DNA from: Castellaniella sp. UBA6218
Lineage (GTDB): Bacteria > Pseudomonadota > Gammaproteobacteria > Burkholderiales > Burkholderiaceae_B
Reading direction: 5' to 3'
DNA length: 23,313 bases
Assembly: GCA_002421865.1 (NCBI GenBank)
Contig: DISE01000058.1
Location: 29,447 to 52,759 of the forward strand
In this document: in pieces, positions 1 through 7,147 of the stretch
How positions within the stretch are numbered: the stretch's first letter is position 1
Layout of the letters: every line of letters starts with the position of its first letter
Translations under genes and position numbers: made by a program
Notes under the pieces: generated by a model
What the model saw: the letters and a program-made list of their open reading frames with translations, nothing else
Databases searched by the model: none
What the model was told of the DNA's origin: nothing

Positions 1-673
1 GGAAGGCGATGCCGTCGATGACGCCGACGATCTCGCCGATGCGCCGGGAACTGTCCGAGATGCCCGCCATGGTCCGGATCAGTTCGTCCACGGTACGCCC
101 GCCATCCGTAGCCACGCCCGAGGCCTGTCCGGCCAGCTGGTTGGCCTGGCGGGCGTTGTCGGCGTTCTGCCGGGTCGTGCTCGCCAGCTCCTCGATGCTC
201 GCCGCGGTCTGCTGCAGGGCCGCCGCCTGTTGTTCCGTGCGTGCGCTCAGGTCCTGATTGCCGGCGGCGATCTCCCGCGCGCCCTGGACCATGCGGCCGG
301 TGCGCTCCAGGACCATGGCGATCATGGCGCGCAGGCTCTCTTGCGTGTCCTTCAGCCCCTGGAACAGTCGCCCGATCTCATCCCGGGTCCAGACCTCGAT
401 GGAGGCCGTCAGGTCGCCGTCGGCGATCCGGCGCAGCAACTGGCCGCTGTCCAGGAGAGGGTTCAGAACCATGCGCAGCAGAGCGCGGTAAATCAGCCAG
501 GCCAGCAGGATGGCCGCCAGCCCCAGCCCGATCAGGCCGCTGCGGAGCAACTCAGGCACCGGTGCAGCGAGCCACAGGGCGCCGCCGACGGCCAGCAGGG
601 TGGGCAGCAGCAGCGCCAGGGTGGACAGCGCCAGCCGGACGCGCAATGAGCGCGTCAGAAGGAAATGCTTCAT
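1..673 (-). CDS. Methyl-accepting chemotaxis protein, N-terminal part (runs off left edge)
   Basis: The first 224 codons of a chemoreceptor that signals to CheW/CheA. It starts at the ATG complementary to 671-673, preceded by GGAGACGAGAC, a usable ribosome site. Visible in order: a short cytoplasmic start (MKHFLLTRSLRVRL), a first membrane helix at about residues 13-36, a loop of only some eight residues, a second helix at about 45-63, a HAMP linker (about 65-117, with the DGDLT and DEIGRL signatures) and the first part of the signalling coiled coil with a methylation-type segment (EQQAAALQQTAASIEELA). The visible part ends at GEIVGVIDGIAF, just before the conserved hairpin tip. There is no periplasmic ligand-binding domain between the helices, which is unusual for a classical receptor. 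The family assignment is secure; the ligand is unknown. Confidence 0.93.
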   Translation of the reverse strand, partial: MKHFLLTRSLRVRLALSTLALLLPTLLAVGGALWLAAPVPELLRSGLIGLGLAAILLAWLIYRALLRMVLNPLLDSGQLLRRIADGDLTASIEVWTRDEIGRLFQGLKDTQESLRAMIAMVLERTGRMVQGAREIAAGNQDLSARTEQQAAALQQTAASIEELASTTRQNADNARQANQLAGQASGVATDGGRTVDELIRTMAGISDSSRRIGEIVGVIDGIAF

Positions 674-918
674 GTCTCGTCTCCGTCGCGTGGCCTGCGG
701 GCCAGCGCGTTTCATGTGCTTTCTTCGGCGATCGCCAGGGGGGGGCGGGCGGAACGCCTGGGCGCGGTGCGCCGGGTCACTATATCGGTCCCCGGGAGAG
801 CCGACATTTCCGCGCGCCAATATCCTTCATCACGTGGTGTGAAACCCGGTCCGGCCCGCGCATTTTCCGACCGCCTGGCCTAAGTGATTGAGGCACAGGG
901 AAAACCCGGAAATCCTCG

Positions 919-1094
919 GGATTTGTCCATGGATTTGTCCACAGGCAAGGTGGATAAATCCGCAGCGGCTCCATGTTCATGAAACGGTCATTTTTCTATC
1001 ATATTGCATAAGCATATGATTTTAAAAAAATAAAACAATCATCCCGGGACTTTTCCAAGCGCTTGTCCACAATCGGCGTGGATAAAACGGTCAT
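919..1094. promoter_or_regulatory. DnaA-box-like cluster with AT-rich core
   Basis: Five 9-mers resemble the DnaA box TTATCCACA: TTGTCCATG (923-931), TTGTCCACA (935-943), TTATCCACC on the minus strand (949-957), TTGTCCACA (1063-1071) and TTATCCACG on the minus strand (1077-1085). The last four form two inverted pairs, each with exactly 5 nt between boxes. Between the pairs lies an AT-rich stretch (about 989-1042) with an A-tract and an imperfect palindrome at 998-1020 (ATCATAT ... ATATGAT). AAACGGTCAT occurs twice (982-991 and 1085-1094). The sites are directly visible. That they bind DnaA is inference, and whether this is an origin, a DnaA-titrating site or a promoter operator cannot be told. 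Confidence 0.5.
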
Positions 1095-1150
1095 GGCGCA
1101 AGCCCGGCCCGTCAATCGGCCGGCTGGCCGATCGGGGCGTTCCAGGTGCA

Positions 1151-1172
1151 ACGTAAAATCAGCGTTTTACGT
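1151..1172. promoter_or_regulatory. Perfect inverted repeat upstream of mscS (operator-like)
   Basis: ACGTAAAA (1151-1158) and TTTTACGT (1165-1172) are perfect 8-bp arms around a 6-nt spacer, ending 24 nt before the mscS start. The symmetry and location suggest a binding site for a dimeric regulator, or a 5'-UTR hairpin. There is no T-tract typical of a terminator. The regulator is unknown. Confidence 0.45.
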
Positions 1173-1196
1173 GTTTCATTCTTGGAGATTTCAGCC

Positions 1197-2045
1197 ATGG
1201 AACAGCTTCAGGCTTTCTGGTCCGGCCTGCCCGATCTGAGCGGCATCGTGATCCATCTCGGCGTGACCCTGGCGATTCTGGTGATCGGCTGGGCCGTATC
1301 CAATCTGTTGGGTCGCTGGATGCGCCACATCGCGGATCGTTCTGCCCGGATCGATCCGACCATCGTGCCCATGATCCGCAGCGTCACCGTCTGGGCCGTA
1401 CGCATCGTGGTGCTGCTGGCCGTGCTGGCGCGATTGGGTGTGCAGACCGCCAGCCTGGTCGCCATGCTGGGCGCTTCCGCCCTGGCCATTGGCCTGGCCT
1501 TGCAGGGGACGCTGCAGAATTTCGCCGCCGGCATCATGCTGCTGGTACTGCGGCCGGTGCGCGCGGGCGAGTTCGTCTCCATCGGCAGCCAGGGCTCGGG
1601 CACCGTGGATGAGATCGGTCTGTTCATGACCCGTTTCGTGCAGGCCGACGGCATTCAGATCCTGTTGCCCAACACGCTGGTCTGGGGCAGCCCCGTCGTC
1701 AATTACAGCCGCAACAAGACCCGCCGCCTGGACATCATGCTGGGGGTGCGATATGACGATGACCTGGAAGCCGCGCTGGCGACCCTGCGGTCATTAATTG
1801 ATCACCATGACGACATTCTGGCCGATCCCGCGCCCCAGGTCATGGTCATGGAATACCGGGACAGCACCATCATGGTGAACATCCGCGCGTGGGCGCTGGC
1901 GGAAAAATACTGGGACGTGTATTTCGACCTGCACCGCCGGGCGCCTCAGGCGCTGCGCCATGCGGGTCTGCGTTCGCCCATCCCCTTGCGCGAGGTTCAG
2001 TCCATTTCGGTCACGTCGGAAAAAGACAAGGTCGCTGATGCGTGA
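1197..2045 (+). CDS. mscS: MscS-family small-conductance mechanosensitive channel
   Basis: A 282-residue inner-membrane channel that opens under membrane tension to release solutes after hypo-osmotic shock. I start it at the ATG at 1197 because TGGAG (1182-1186) lies upstream; an in-frame GTG at 1146 would add 17 polar residues and place the palindrome inside the gene. Three membrane helices are visible, at about residues 15-38, 62-82 and 86-118. The third is the Gly/Ala-rich pore helix (LGASALAIGLALQGTLQNFAAGIMLLVLRP). It is followed by the MscS beta domain (EFVSIGSQGSGTVDEIGLFMTRF, LLPNTLVWGSPVVNYSRNKTRR) and an alpha/beta C-terminal domain. Length is close to E. coli MscS (286). It converges on cysE with 38 nt between the stop codons and no clear terminator. 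Confidence 0.93.
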   Translation: MEQLQAFWSGLPDLSGIVIHLGVTLAILVIGWAVSNLLGRWMRHIADRSARIDPTIVPMIRSVTVWAVRIVVLLAVLARLGVQTASLVAMLGASALAIGLALQGTLQNFAAGIMLLVLRPVRAGEFVSIGSQGSGTVDEIGLFMTRFVQADGIQILLPNTLVWGSPVVNYSRNKTRRLDIMLGVRYDDDLEAALATLRSLIDHHDDILADPAPQVMVMEYRDSTIMVNIRAWALAEKYWDVYFDLHRRAPQALRHAGLRSPIPLREVQSISVTSEKDKVADA

Positions 2046-2083
2046 CCTCTTGCAGTGCCGGGCCGCCACCGCTTGATCCCATC

Positions 2084-3028
2084 CTACTCCACCATGCGGT
2101 TCAGCCGCTCCGCATCCAGCGGCCGCTGGCCGTTTTCGATGCGCTGCCCCAGGTCTTCCAGGGCCGAACACAGACGGTGGATGCGCGCGTCCTGCTGGGC
2201 CGTATGGTTGATGAGTTCGTGCAGCACCTTGACCAGCGGATCGTCGTCGGTCCGCCCGACCCCGTAGGGCGCGAAGTCTTCCTGGGACGCAGCCCCTTGG
2301 ACGTCGGACCCGGACCGGCCCCGCTGCAGCAGTTCCTGAAGCGGTCGGGCGGCCCATTCGGCTTGAGAGGGCGGGATTTCCCCCTGGCAAAGCGATCCGA
2401 CGGGGCGCGAGGCGATCCGCGCCCCGTCGTCGCCGGGCTTTGAAAGGTCCGTGTGTCCGGGTGTCGTGGAAGACGAGGCCGTTGTCTGGGCGGTGTCGGT
2501 GCCGGTTTGGTCTTCGGGCAGGATCACCCGTGCCGGATTGCCCACGGCGGTCGCCCCGGCGGGCACGGGCTTGATCACCACGGCGTTCGAACCGATACGG
2601 GCATGGGCGCCCACGGTGAACCCCCCCAGAATCTGGGCGCCCGCCCCGACGACGACACCTTCCTCCAGTGTCGGGTGGCGTTTCTCGCCCTTGTACAGTC
2701 GGGTGCCGCCCAGGGTGACGCCCTGGTAGATCGTGCAGTCGTCGCCGATTTCGGCCGTCTCTCCGATCACGACGCCGAAGCCGTGGTCGATGAACACGCG
2801 CCGGCCGATGCGGGCGCCGGGATGGATTTCGATGCCGGTGAACAGGCGTCCCAGATGGGACACGAAGCGGCCCGCCCAGTACCAGCCGCGCCGCCACAGG
2901 CCGTGCGCCAGCCTGTGGACCAGGATTGCGTGCAGGCCGGGATAGCAGGTCAGGATTTCGATGCGGCTGCGGGCCGCGGGATCACGGTCGTGGATGCAGG
3001 CGATGTCTTCGCGAAGCTGGTCAAACAT
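2084..3028 (-). CDS. cysE: Serine O-acetyltransferase with C-terminal extension
   Basis: Transfers acetyl from acetyl-CoA to L-serine, giving O-acetylserine for cysteine synthesis. I take the ATG complementary to 3026-3028 (MFDQLREDIACI), the usual family start; an upstream in-frame ATG at 3061 would add 11 residues. The N-terminal helical part (1-65) leads into left-handed beta-helix hexapeptide repeats (about 68-165). The catalytic His is H82 in FIDHGFGVVIGE, and the acidic partner position is E67 in GIEIHPGARIG. YQGVTLGGTRLYKGEKRHP forms the substrate loop. After residue 170 comes a roughly 145-residue tail, first low-complexity (TGTDTAQTTASSSTTPG), then probably helical (DDPLVKVLHELINHTAQQDARIHRLCSALEDLGQRIE). 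The start overlaps the trmJ stop by 8 nt, suggesting translational coupling. Enzyme call is firm; the role of the tail is unknown. Confidence 0.93.
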   Translation of the reverse strand: MFDQLREDIACIHDRDPAARSRIEILTCYPGLHAILVHRLAHGLWRRGWYWAGRFVSHLGRLFTGIEIHPGARIGRRVFIDHGFGVVIGETAEIGDDCTIYQGVTLGGTRLYKGEKRHPTLEEGVVVGAGAQILGGFTVGAHARIGSNAVVIKPVPAGATAVGNPARVILPEDQTGTDTAQTTASSSTTPGHTDLSKPGDDGARIASRPVGSLCQGEIPPSQAEWAARPLQELLQRGRSGSDVQGAASQEDFAPYGVGRTDDDPLVKVLHELINHTAQQDARIHRLCSALEDLGQRIENGQRPLDAERLNRMVE

Positions 3029-3905
3029 GTCGGTCGGTGCTCGGAATGTGCTTGTGTTCATCGGCGTCGGGATCGGGCCTGGCTTCCGTCCTTTCGGCGC
3101 AGGCGCGGCCGGCGCTGCGGATCATCGCGGTGCACAAGCCCCGCACCATATCCACCTCGTCGGCGCTCAGCCGGTTCCGGATCCACATCTGCCGCATGCG
3201 CGGCACCAGTTTTTTCGGATGCCGGGGGTCCAGGAATCCCACGGCCAGCAGGGCCCGCTCGAAATGATCCAGCATGGCCTGGACGCGTTCGCCGCTGGCC
3301 GGATCCGATCCCGGGTCGTGCCGGGCATGGGTGTCGGGCAGACGCGCCGCGCCGGCCAGGGGCAGCAGGGCATAGCGCATTTCCCAGGCGGCCAGCTGCA
3401 GCGCCTGGGACACGTTCAGCGAACTGTACGCCGGATTGGCCGGAATGTGGCAGACCCGCTGACACAGGATGATGTCCTCGTTGGACAGGCCGGTGCGTTC
3501 CGTGCCCAGGACGATGGCGATGCGCGCGTCCGGACCGGCCAGCTCGGCGGCCGATTGCACGGCGGCCTCGCGAATGTCGCAGGGTGGAGGGCCGATGGCC
3601 CGCGCCCGCGCCGTCAGTGCGAAGGCCAGGGTCGCGGACCCCAGCGCCTCGGCCAGAGTGGCGTGCATGCGGGCGCGTTCCAGGATGTCGCCGGCTCCGC
3701 TCGCCAGGGCGAGGGCGTCGGGCTGGCGCAGGATGTCCGGATCGGCGGGGGCCACCAGCCGCAGGTCGTGAAAGCCCATGGTCTTGATCGCCCTGGCCGC
3801 CGAACCGACGTTGCCGGGGTGGCTGGGGCTGACCATGATGAAGCGCACCCGGTCGAAAATATCCGGGGTGTCGGGAGGCGTGTCGGAGGAAACTGGCGGA
3901 GTCAT
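3021..3905 (-). CDS. trmJ: tRNA (cytidine/uridine-2'-O-)-methyltransferase TrmJ
   Basis: A SPOUT-class enzyme expected to 2'-O-methylate position 32 of tRNAs with S-adenosylmethionine. The 294-residue protein shows the three family motifs: VSPSHPGNVGSAARAIKTMGF (about 25-45, with the conserved Asn and Arg), IVLGTERTGLSNEDI (131-145) and NPAYSSLNVSQALQ (157-170), the last two forming the trefoil-knot cofactor site. The C-terminal tail (HPKKLVPRMRQMWIRNRLSADEVDMVRGLCTAM) is also typical of TrmJ. The first 18 residues are Pro/Asp-rich and probably disordered. It is divergent from suhB with about 39 nt between starts and overlaps cysE, so trmJ-cysE is probably one transcript. Confidence 0.93.
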   Translation of the reverse strand: MTPPVSSDTPPDTPDIFDRVRFIMVSPSHPGNVGSAARAIKTMGFHDLRLVAPADPDILRQPDALALASGAGDILERARMHATLAEALGSATLAFALTARARAIGPPPCDIREAAVQSAAELAGPDARIAIVLGTERTGLSNEDIILCQRVCHIPANPAYSSLNVSQALQLAAWEMRYALLPLAGAARLPDTHARHDPGSDPASGERVQAMLDHFERALLAVGFLDPRHPKKLVPRMRQMWIRNRLSADEVDMVRGLCTAMIRSAGRACAERTEARPDPDADEHKHIPSTDRHV

Positions 3906-3944
3906 TTAAAATAGGAATCTGTCACCCGTGATCTTTGGAAACCT

Positions 3945-4727
3945 ATGCACCCGATGCTCAACACCGCCATCAAGGCGGCACGCCGTGCCGGCGCCATCAT
4001 CAACCGCGCCAGCCTCGACCTCGAACGCCTGAACGTGGCGCGCAAGGGGCCGAAGGACTACGTCACGGAAGTCGACCGGGCCGCGGAGGAATCCATCATC
4101 GACATTTTACGCACAGCCTATCCCGACCATGGCATCCTGGCCGAGGAATCCGGCCGCCTGCAGGCCGGTGGCGGCCAGACGGGCGCGGAATTCCAGTGGG
4201 TGATCGACCCGCTGGACGGCACCACGAACTTCATCCACGGCTTCGCGCACTATGCCGTGTCCATCGCGCTGATGCATCGGGGTCAGGCCGCGCACGCGGT
4301 GGTCTATGACCCCACGCGCAACGAAATGTTCACCGCCAGCCGGGGCAGCGGCGCCTTTCTGAACGACCGCCGGGTGCGGGTGTCCACCTGCCTGCGCTAC
4401 CACGACGCCTTGCTGGCCTCGCACATTCCCCAGTCCACGGCGCTGCCGGCGAGCTCGCCTTTCGTCCCGCTGCTGGCCGAATGCGCGGCGGCGCGGCGCA
4501 CGGGCTCCACGGTCCTGGACCTGGCCTGGGTGGCCAGCGGCCGGCTGGACGGCTTCTGCGGCGTCGGACTCAAGCCCTGGGACATGGCCGCCGGCAGCCT
4601 GCTGGTGCTCGAGGCCGGCGGCCTGATGGCCGACTTCCAGGGCGAGCAGGGCTGGATGGAATCGGGCAACGTGCTGGCCGCGCCGCCCAAGATATTCGCG
4701 CAGATGATGACTCATCTGCTCGCCTGA
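3945..4727 (+). CDS. suhB: Inositol-1-monophosphatase family protein SuhB
   Basis: A Mg-dependent, lithium-sensitive type phosphatase. In E. coli SuhB also works with NusA/NusG in ribosomal RNA antitermination; whether that holds here is inference. The 260-residue length is normal. The metal-site motifs are present: ILAEESG (64-70), the signature WVIDPLDGTTNFIHG (85-99, with D88 and D91) and LKPWDMAAGSLLVLEAGG (209-226, with D213). The start is the ATG at 3945 after TTGGAAACCT; a second ATG at 3954 is possible. A weak -10-like TAAAAT (3907-3912) sits next to the divergent trmJ start. The next gene begins 9 nt after the stop codon, so both are probably co-transcribed. Confidence 0.94.
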   Translation: MHPMLNTAIKAARRAGAIINRASLDLERLNVARKGPKDYVTEVDRAAEESIIDILRTAYPDHGILAEESGRLQAGGGQTGAEFQWVIDPLDGTTNFIHGFAHYAVSIALMHRGQAAHAVVYDPTRNEMFTASRGSGAFLNDRRVRVSTCLRYHDALLASHIPQSTALPASSPFVPLLAECAAARRTGSTVLDLAWVASGRLDGFCGVGLKPWDMAAGSLLVLEAGGLMADFQGEQGWMESGNVLAAPPKIFAQMMTHLLA

Positions 4728-4736
4728 AGGGACACG

Positions 4737-6314
4737 ATGATGGAATGGTTGCTGGATCCGGCAGCCTGGGTGGGCTTGTTCACCCTGATTGTCCTGGAAA
4801 TCGTCCTGGGCATCGACAATCTGGTCTTCATCGCCATCCTGGTCGACAAGCTGCCGCCCAAGCAGCGCGACCGCGCCCGCGTGTTGGGCCTGAGCCTGGC
4901 GCTCATCATGCGTCTGTTCCTGCTGACGCTGATGTCCTGGCTGGTGAAGCTCACCGAGCCCCTGGTGCGTCTGGGCGACCTGTCGTTCTCGGGGCGCGAC
5001 CTGATCCTGATCGTGGGCGGCTTCTTCCTGCTGTTCAAGGGCACGTTCGAACTGCATGACCGCATCGAGGGCCGCACCCAGCATGCCTCGGGTTCGCGCC
5101 TGCACGCCGGTTTCGGGGTGATCGTCACCCAGATCGTCATTCTGGACGCGGTATTCTCCGTCGATTCGGTGATCACGGCCGTGGGCATGGTCGATCATCT
5201 GGCGATCATGATGGCGGCGGTGGTGATCGCCATGGGCATCATGCTGGTGGCGTCCAAGCCGCTGACCGCCTTCGTCAATGCCCACCAGACGGTGGTCATC
5301 CTCTGCCTGGGCTTCCTGCTGACAATCGGCTTCTCGCTGGTGGCCGATGGGTTCAGCTTCCACGTGCCCAAGGGTTATCTGTACGCCGCCATTGTGTTTT
5401 CGGTGCTGATCGAGGGCCTGAACCAATGGGCGAGGCGCAACGTGCGCCGCGCCGAGCTGCGCCGGCCGCTGCGCGAGCGTACCGCCGAGGCCGTGCTGCT
5501 GATGCTGGGCCACAAGCCCGTGGCCGGCCCCGAGCCCGAGACGGGCGAGGACGCGCCCGCGCCGGTCGAGGCTTTCGGCGACGAGGAACGCAATATGGTC
5601 AGCGGCGTGTTGACGCTCAGCGATCGCAATGTGCATTCCGTCATGACGCCGCGCACCGATGTGTCCTGGATCAACCTGGATGCGCCGGTCGAAGACTTGC
5701 GCGCCCAGTTGATCCGCGAGCCGCACAGCTTCTTTCCGGTGTGCCGCGGCTCGCTGGACGAGGTCGTGGGCGTGGGCCGCGCCAAGGATCTGCTGCTGGA
5801 CCTGCTGGAGCACGGCGGCATCCGCGAGACACGGCTGCGCGAGCCGATCATCGTGCACGAGACCATCCCCATCCTGCAGCTCATGGAAACGCTCAAGCGT
5901 TCGCACGGGCTGCTGGTCCTGGTGGCCGACGAGTTCGGCTCCATCGTCGGCGTGGTGACGCCGATCGACATCTTCGAAGCCATCGCCGGCGAATTCCCCG
6001 ACGAGGACGAGGCCCCCGACATCATCGATCAGGGCAACGGCCGCTGGCGCGTCGACGGCGCCGCCGACCTGCATCACCTGGAACAGGTCCTGCACACCGA
6101 CGGGCTGGTCGACGAGCGCGAGGAATACTCCACCATCGCGGGCTATCTGCTGAGCCGTTTCGGGCGCCTGCCCGACGTCGGCGATCACTGCGAATTGACG
6201 AGCGGCTACGGCGGTTTCCGCTTCACCGTCGCCGCATTGGAAGGCCGCCGCATTGCCGCCGTCCAGATCGACAGTCTCGATCCGTTCGACCCCGAGGCCG
6301 AGCCTCAGGACTGA
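4737..6314 (+). CDS. TerC-family membrane protein with CBS pair and CorC/HlyC domain (YoaE/YegH-like)
   Basis: A 525-residue inner-membrane protein. Residues 1 to about 245 form a TerC domain with several helices and the conserved acidic motifs LEIVLGIDNLVFIAILVDKLPPKQR and ILDAVFSVDSVITAVGM. Around 285-415 is a CBS-domain pair (SVMTPRTDVSWI; LLVLVADEFGSIVGVVTPIDIFEAIAGEFPDE), and the end (about 425-520) is a CorC/HlyC transporter-associated domain. This arrangement and the close sequence match correspond to E. coli YoaE/YegH. TerC relatives have been linked to Mn2+ or other metal-ion export, so metal transport is plausible but not shown. GAAGGGACACG precedes two consecutive ATG codons (4737 and 4740), and E. 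coli YoaE suggests the second. It converges on lpxH with 53 nt between. Confidence 0.9.
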   Translation: MMEWLLDPAAWVGLFTLIVLEIVLGIDNLVFIAILVDKLPPKQRDRARVLGLSLALIMRLFLLTLMSWLVKLTEPLVRLGDLSFSGRDLILIVGGFFLLFKGTFELHDRIEGRTQHASGSRLHAGFGVIVTQIVILDAVFSVDSVITAVGMVDHLAIMMAAVVIAMGIMLVASKPLTAFVNAHQTVVILCLGFLLTIGFSLVADGFSFHVPKGYLYAAIVFSVLIEGLNQWARRNVRRAELRRPLRERTAEAVLLMLGHKPVAGPEPETGEDAPAPVEAFGDEERNMVSGVLTLSDRNVHSVMTPRTDVSWINLDAPVEDLRAQLIREPHSFFPVCRGSLDEVVGVGRAKDLLLDLLEHGGIRETRLREPIIVHETIPILQLMETLKRSHGLLVLVADEFGSIVGVVTPIDIFEAIAGEFPDEDEAPDIIDQGNGRWRVDGAADLHHLEQVLHTDGLVDEREEYSTIAGYLLSRFGRLPDVGDHCELTSGYGGFRFTVAALEGRRIAAVQIDSLDPFDPEAEPQD

Positions 6315-6361
6315 GCGCTTCGGCCCCCGTCGCGCCTCGCAAGGCGCTCCGATTCGCCAGG

Positions 6362-6392
6362 CACGGATCAGTCCGCAGGGGGCTGATCCGTG
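6362..6392. repeat. Perfect 10-bp hairpin at the convergent ends of the TerC-like gene and lpxH
   Basis: CACGGATCAG (6362-6371) and CTGATCCGTG (6383-6392) pair perfectly around an 11-nt loop. The hairpin includes the lpxH stop codon (complement of 6368-6370). It could end or stabilise transcripts from both sides, but neither strand has a T-tract after it, so an intrinsic terminator is not certain. Confidence 0.5.
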
Positions 6393-7147
6393 ACCAGTCG
6401 AATCCCGGTCGCGTCGATCTCGATCCAGCCCCCCCTGCGGGGCGCGTCATGGTCGCATTCCCAATCGGGCAGCACGTAGCGCCGCGCCGCGCGGCCGTCC
6501 AGGTTCAGCGCATGCATGGCGGGCCGGTGCGTGTGGCCGTGGATCAGGATGTCGCAACCGGCCTCGCGCAGCGCCTGGGCGATGGCGGCGGGGTTCACAT
6601 CCATGATCGCCATGGATTTGGTTTTGCGTGCCTGCCGGCTGCGCGCGCGCGCCCGTGCCGCGATGGCGCGCCGCAGGCTCAGGGGCAGGGCCAGGAAGAC
6701 ATACTGGATCCAGGGCGTGCGGACGATGCGGCGGAAGCGCTGGTAGGCGAGGTCGTCGGTGCAGAATTCGTCGCCATGGGACAGCAGGATCGGGCCGGCG
6801 TCGGTGTTCAGGATGGCGGGCGTGTCCAGCAGCCGGGCGCCCAGCGCGTCGGTGAGGGCGCGGCCCATCAGGAAATCGCGGTTGCCGCGCGCCATCCACA
6901 GAGGGATGGCGCTGGCGGTGGCGCGCAGTTCACCCAGTGCGGCGGCGAGCCAGGCAGGGGGCTCGCGCAGGGCGTGATCGTCGCCGATCCAGGCATCGAA
7001 GAGGTCGCCGCACAGGATCAGGGCGTCGGCGTGGCGCCGGGCCCGATCCAGGAATTCGTAGAAGGCGCGGGCCGTCTTGGGGACGGCCTCGCCCAGGTGG
7101 ATGTCCGAGGCGATCCAGACGGTGCCTCGCAGCGCCTGTTTATTCAA
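6368..7147 (-). CDS. lpxH: UDP-2,3-diacylglucosamine diphosphatase
   Basis: Hydrolyses UDP-2,3-diacylglucosamine to lipid X and UMP on the cytoplasmic side of the inner membrane, a step of lipid A synthesis. It is a 259-residue calcineurin-like metallophosphoesterase with all metal-site motifs: SDIHLG (D15, H17), CGDLFDAWIGDD (D48), ARGNRDFLMG (N89), LLSHGDE (H124) and ILIHGHTHRPA (H205, H207). The family-specific helical insert lies at about 130-180. The only plausible start is a TTG (complement of 7145-7147) that overlaps the cyclophilin stop codon by 8 nt, with no clear ribosome site. Translation probably depends on the upstream gene. Confidence 0.93.
   Translation of the reverse strand: MNKQALRGTVWIASDIHLGEAVPKTARAFYEFLDRARRHADALILCGDLFDAWIGDDHALREPPAWLAAALGELRATASAIPLWMARGNRDFLMGRALTDALGARLLDTPAILNTDAGPILLSHGDEFCTDDLAYQRFRRIVRTPWIQYVFLALPLSLRRAIAARARARSRQARKTKSMAIMDVNPAAIAQALREAGCDILIHGHTHRPAMHALNLDGRAARRYVLPDWECDHDAPRRGGWIEIDATGIRLVTDQPPAD

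Larger units (their letters stand above)
674..1196. other. Intergenic region of about 520 bases between divergent MCP and mscS genes
   Basis: I see no credible protein gene here; the short open frames in it have no recognisable product. The left part (674-900) is GC-rich and featureless apart from the presumed MCP promoter. The middle (919-1094) holds DnaA-box-like 9-mers and an AT-rich core, and the right end (1151-1172) holds a palindrome; both are listed separately. Confidence 0.7.

Noticed and set aside
780..800. Sigma-28 type promoter for the chemoreceptor gene (CCGATATAG on the minus strand)
   Set aside because: The -10-like part matches loosely, but no TAAA-type -35 lies at the required spacing.
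9..891. Several overlapping plus-strand open frames at the left end
   Set aside because: They are antisense to the chemoreceptor gene, and none has a recognisable product or good ribosome site.
919..1094. Firm annotation as the chromosomal replication origin
   Set aside because: None of the usual origin neighbours is present and GC skew could not be computed; listed only as a DnaA-box-like cluster.
4107..6188. A 693-codon open frame on the minus strand, antisense to suhB and the TerC-like gene
   Set aside because: It lies wholly opposite two well-recognised genes, is Gln/His/Asp-rich as expected for an antisense frame in GC-rich DNA, and has no recognisable domain.
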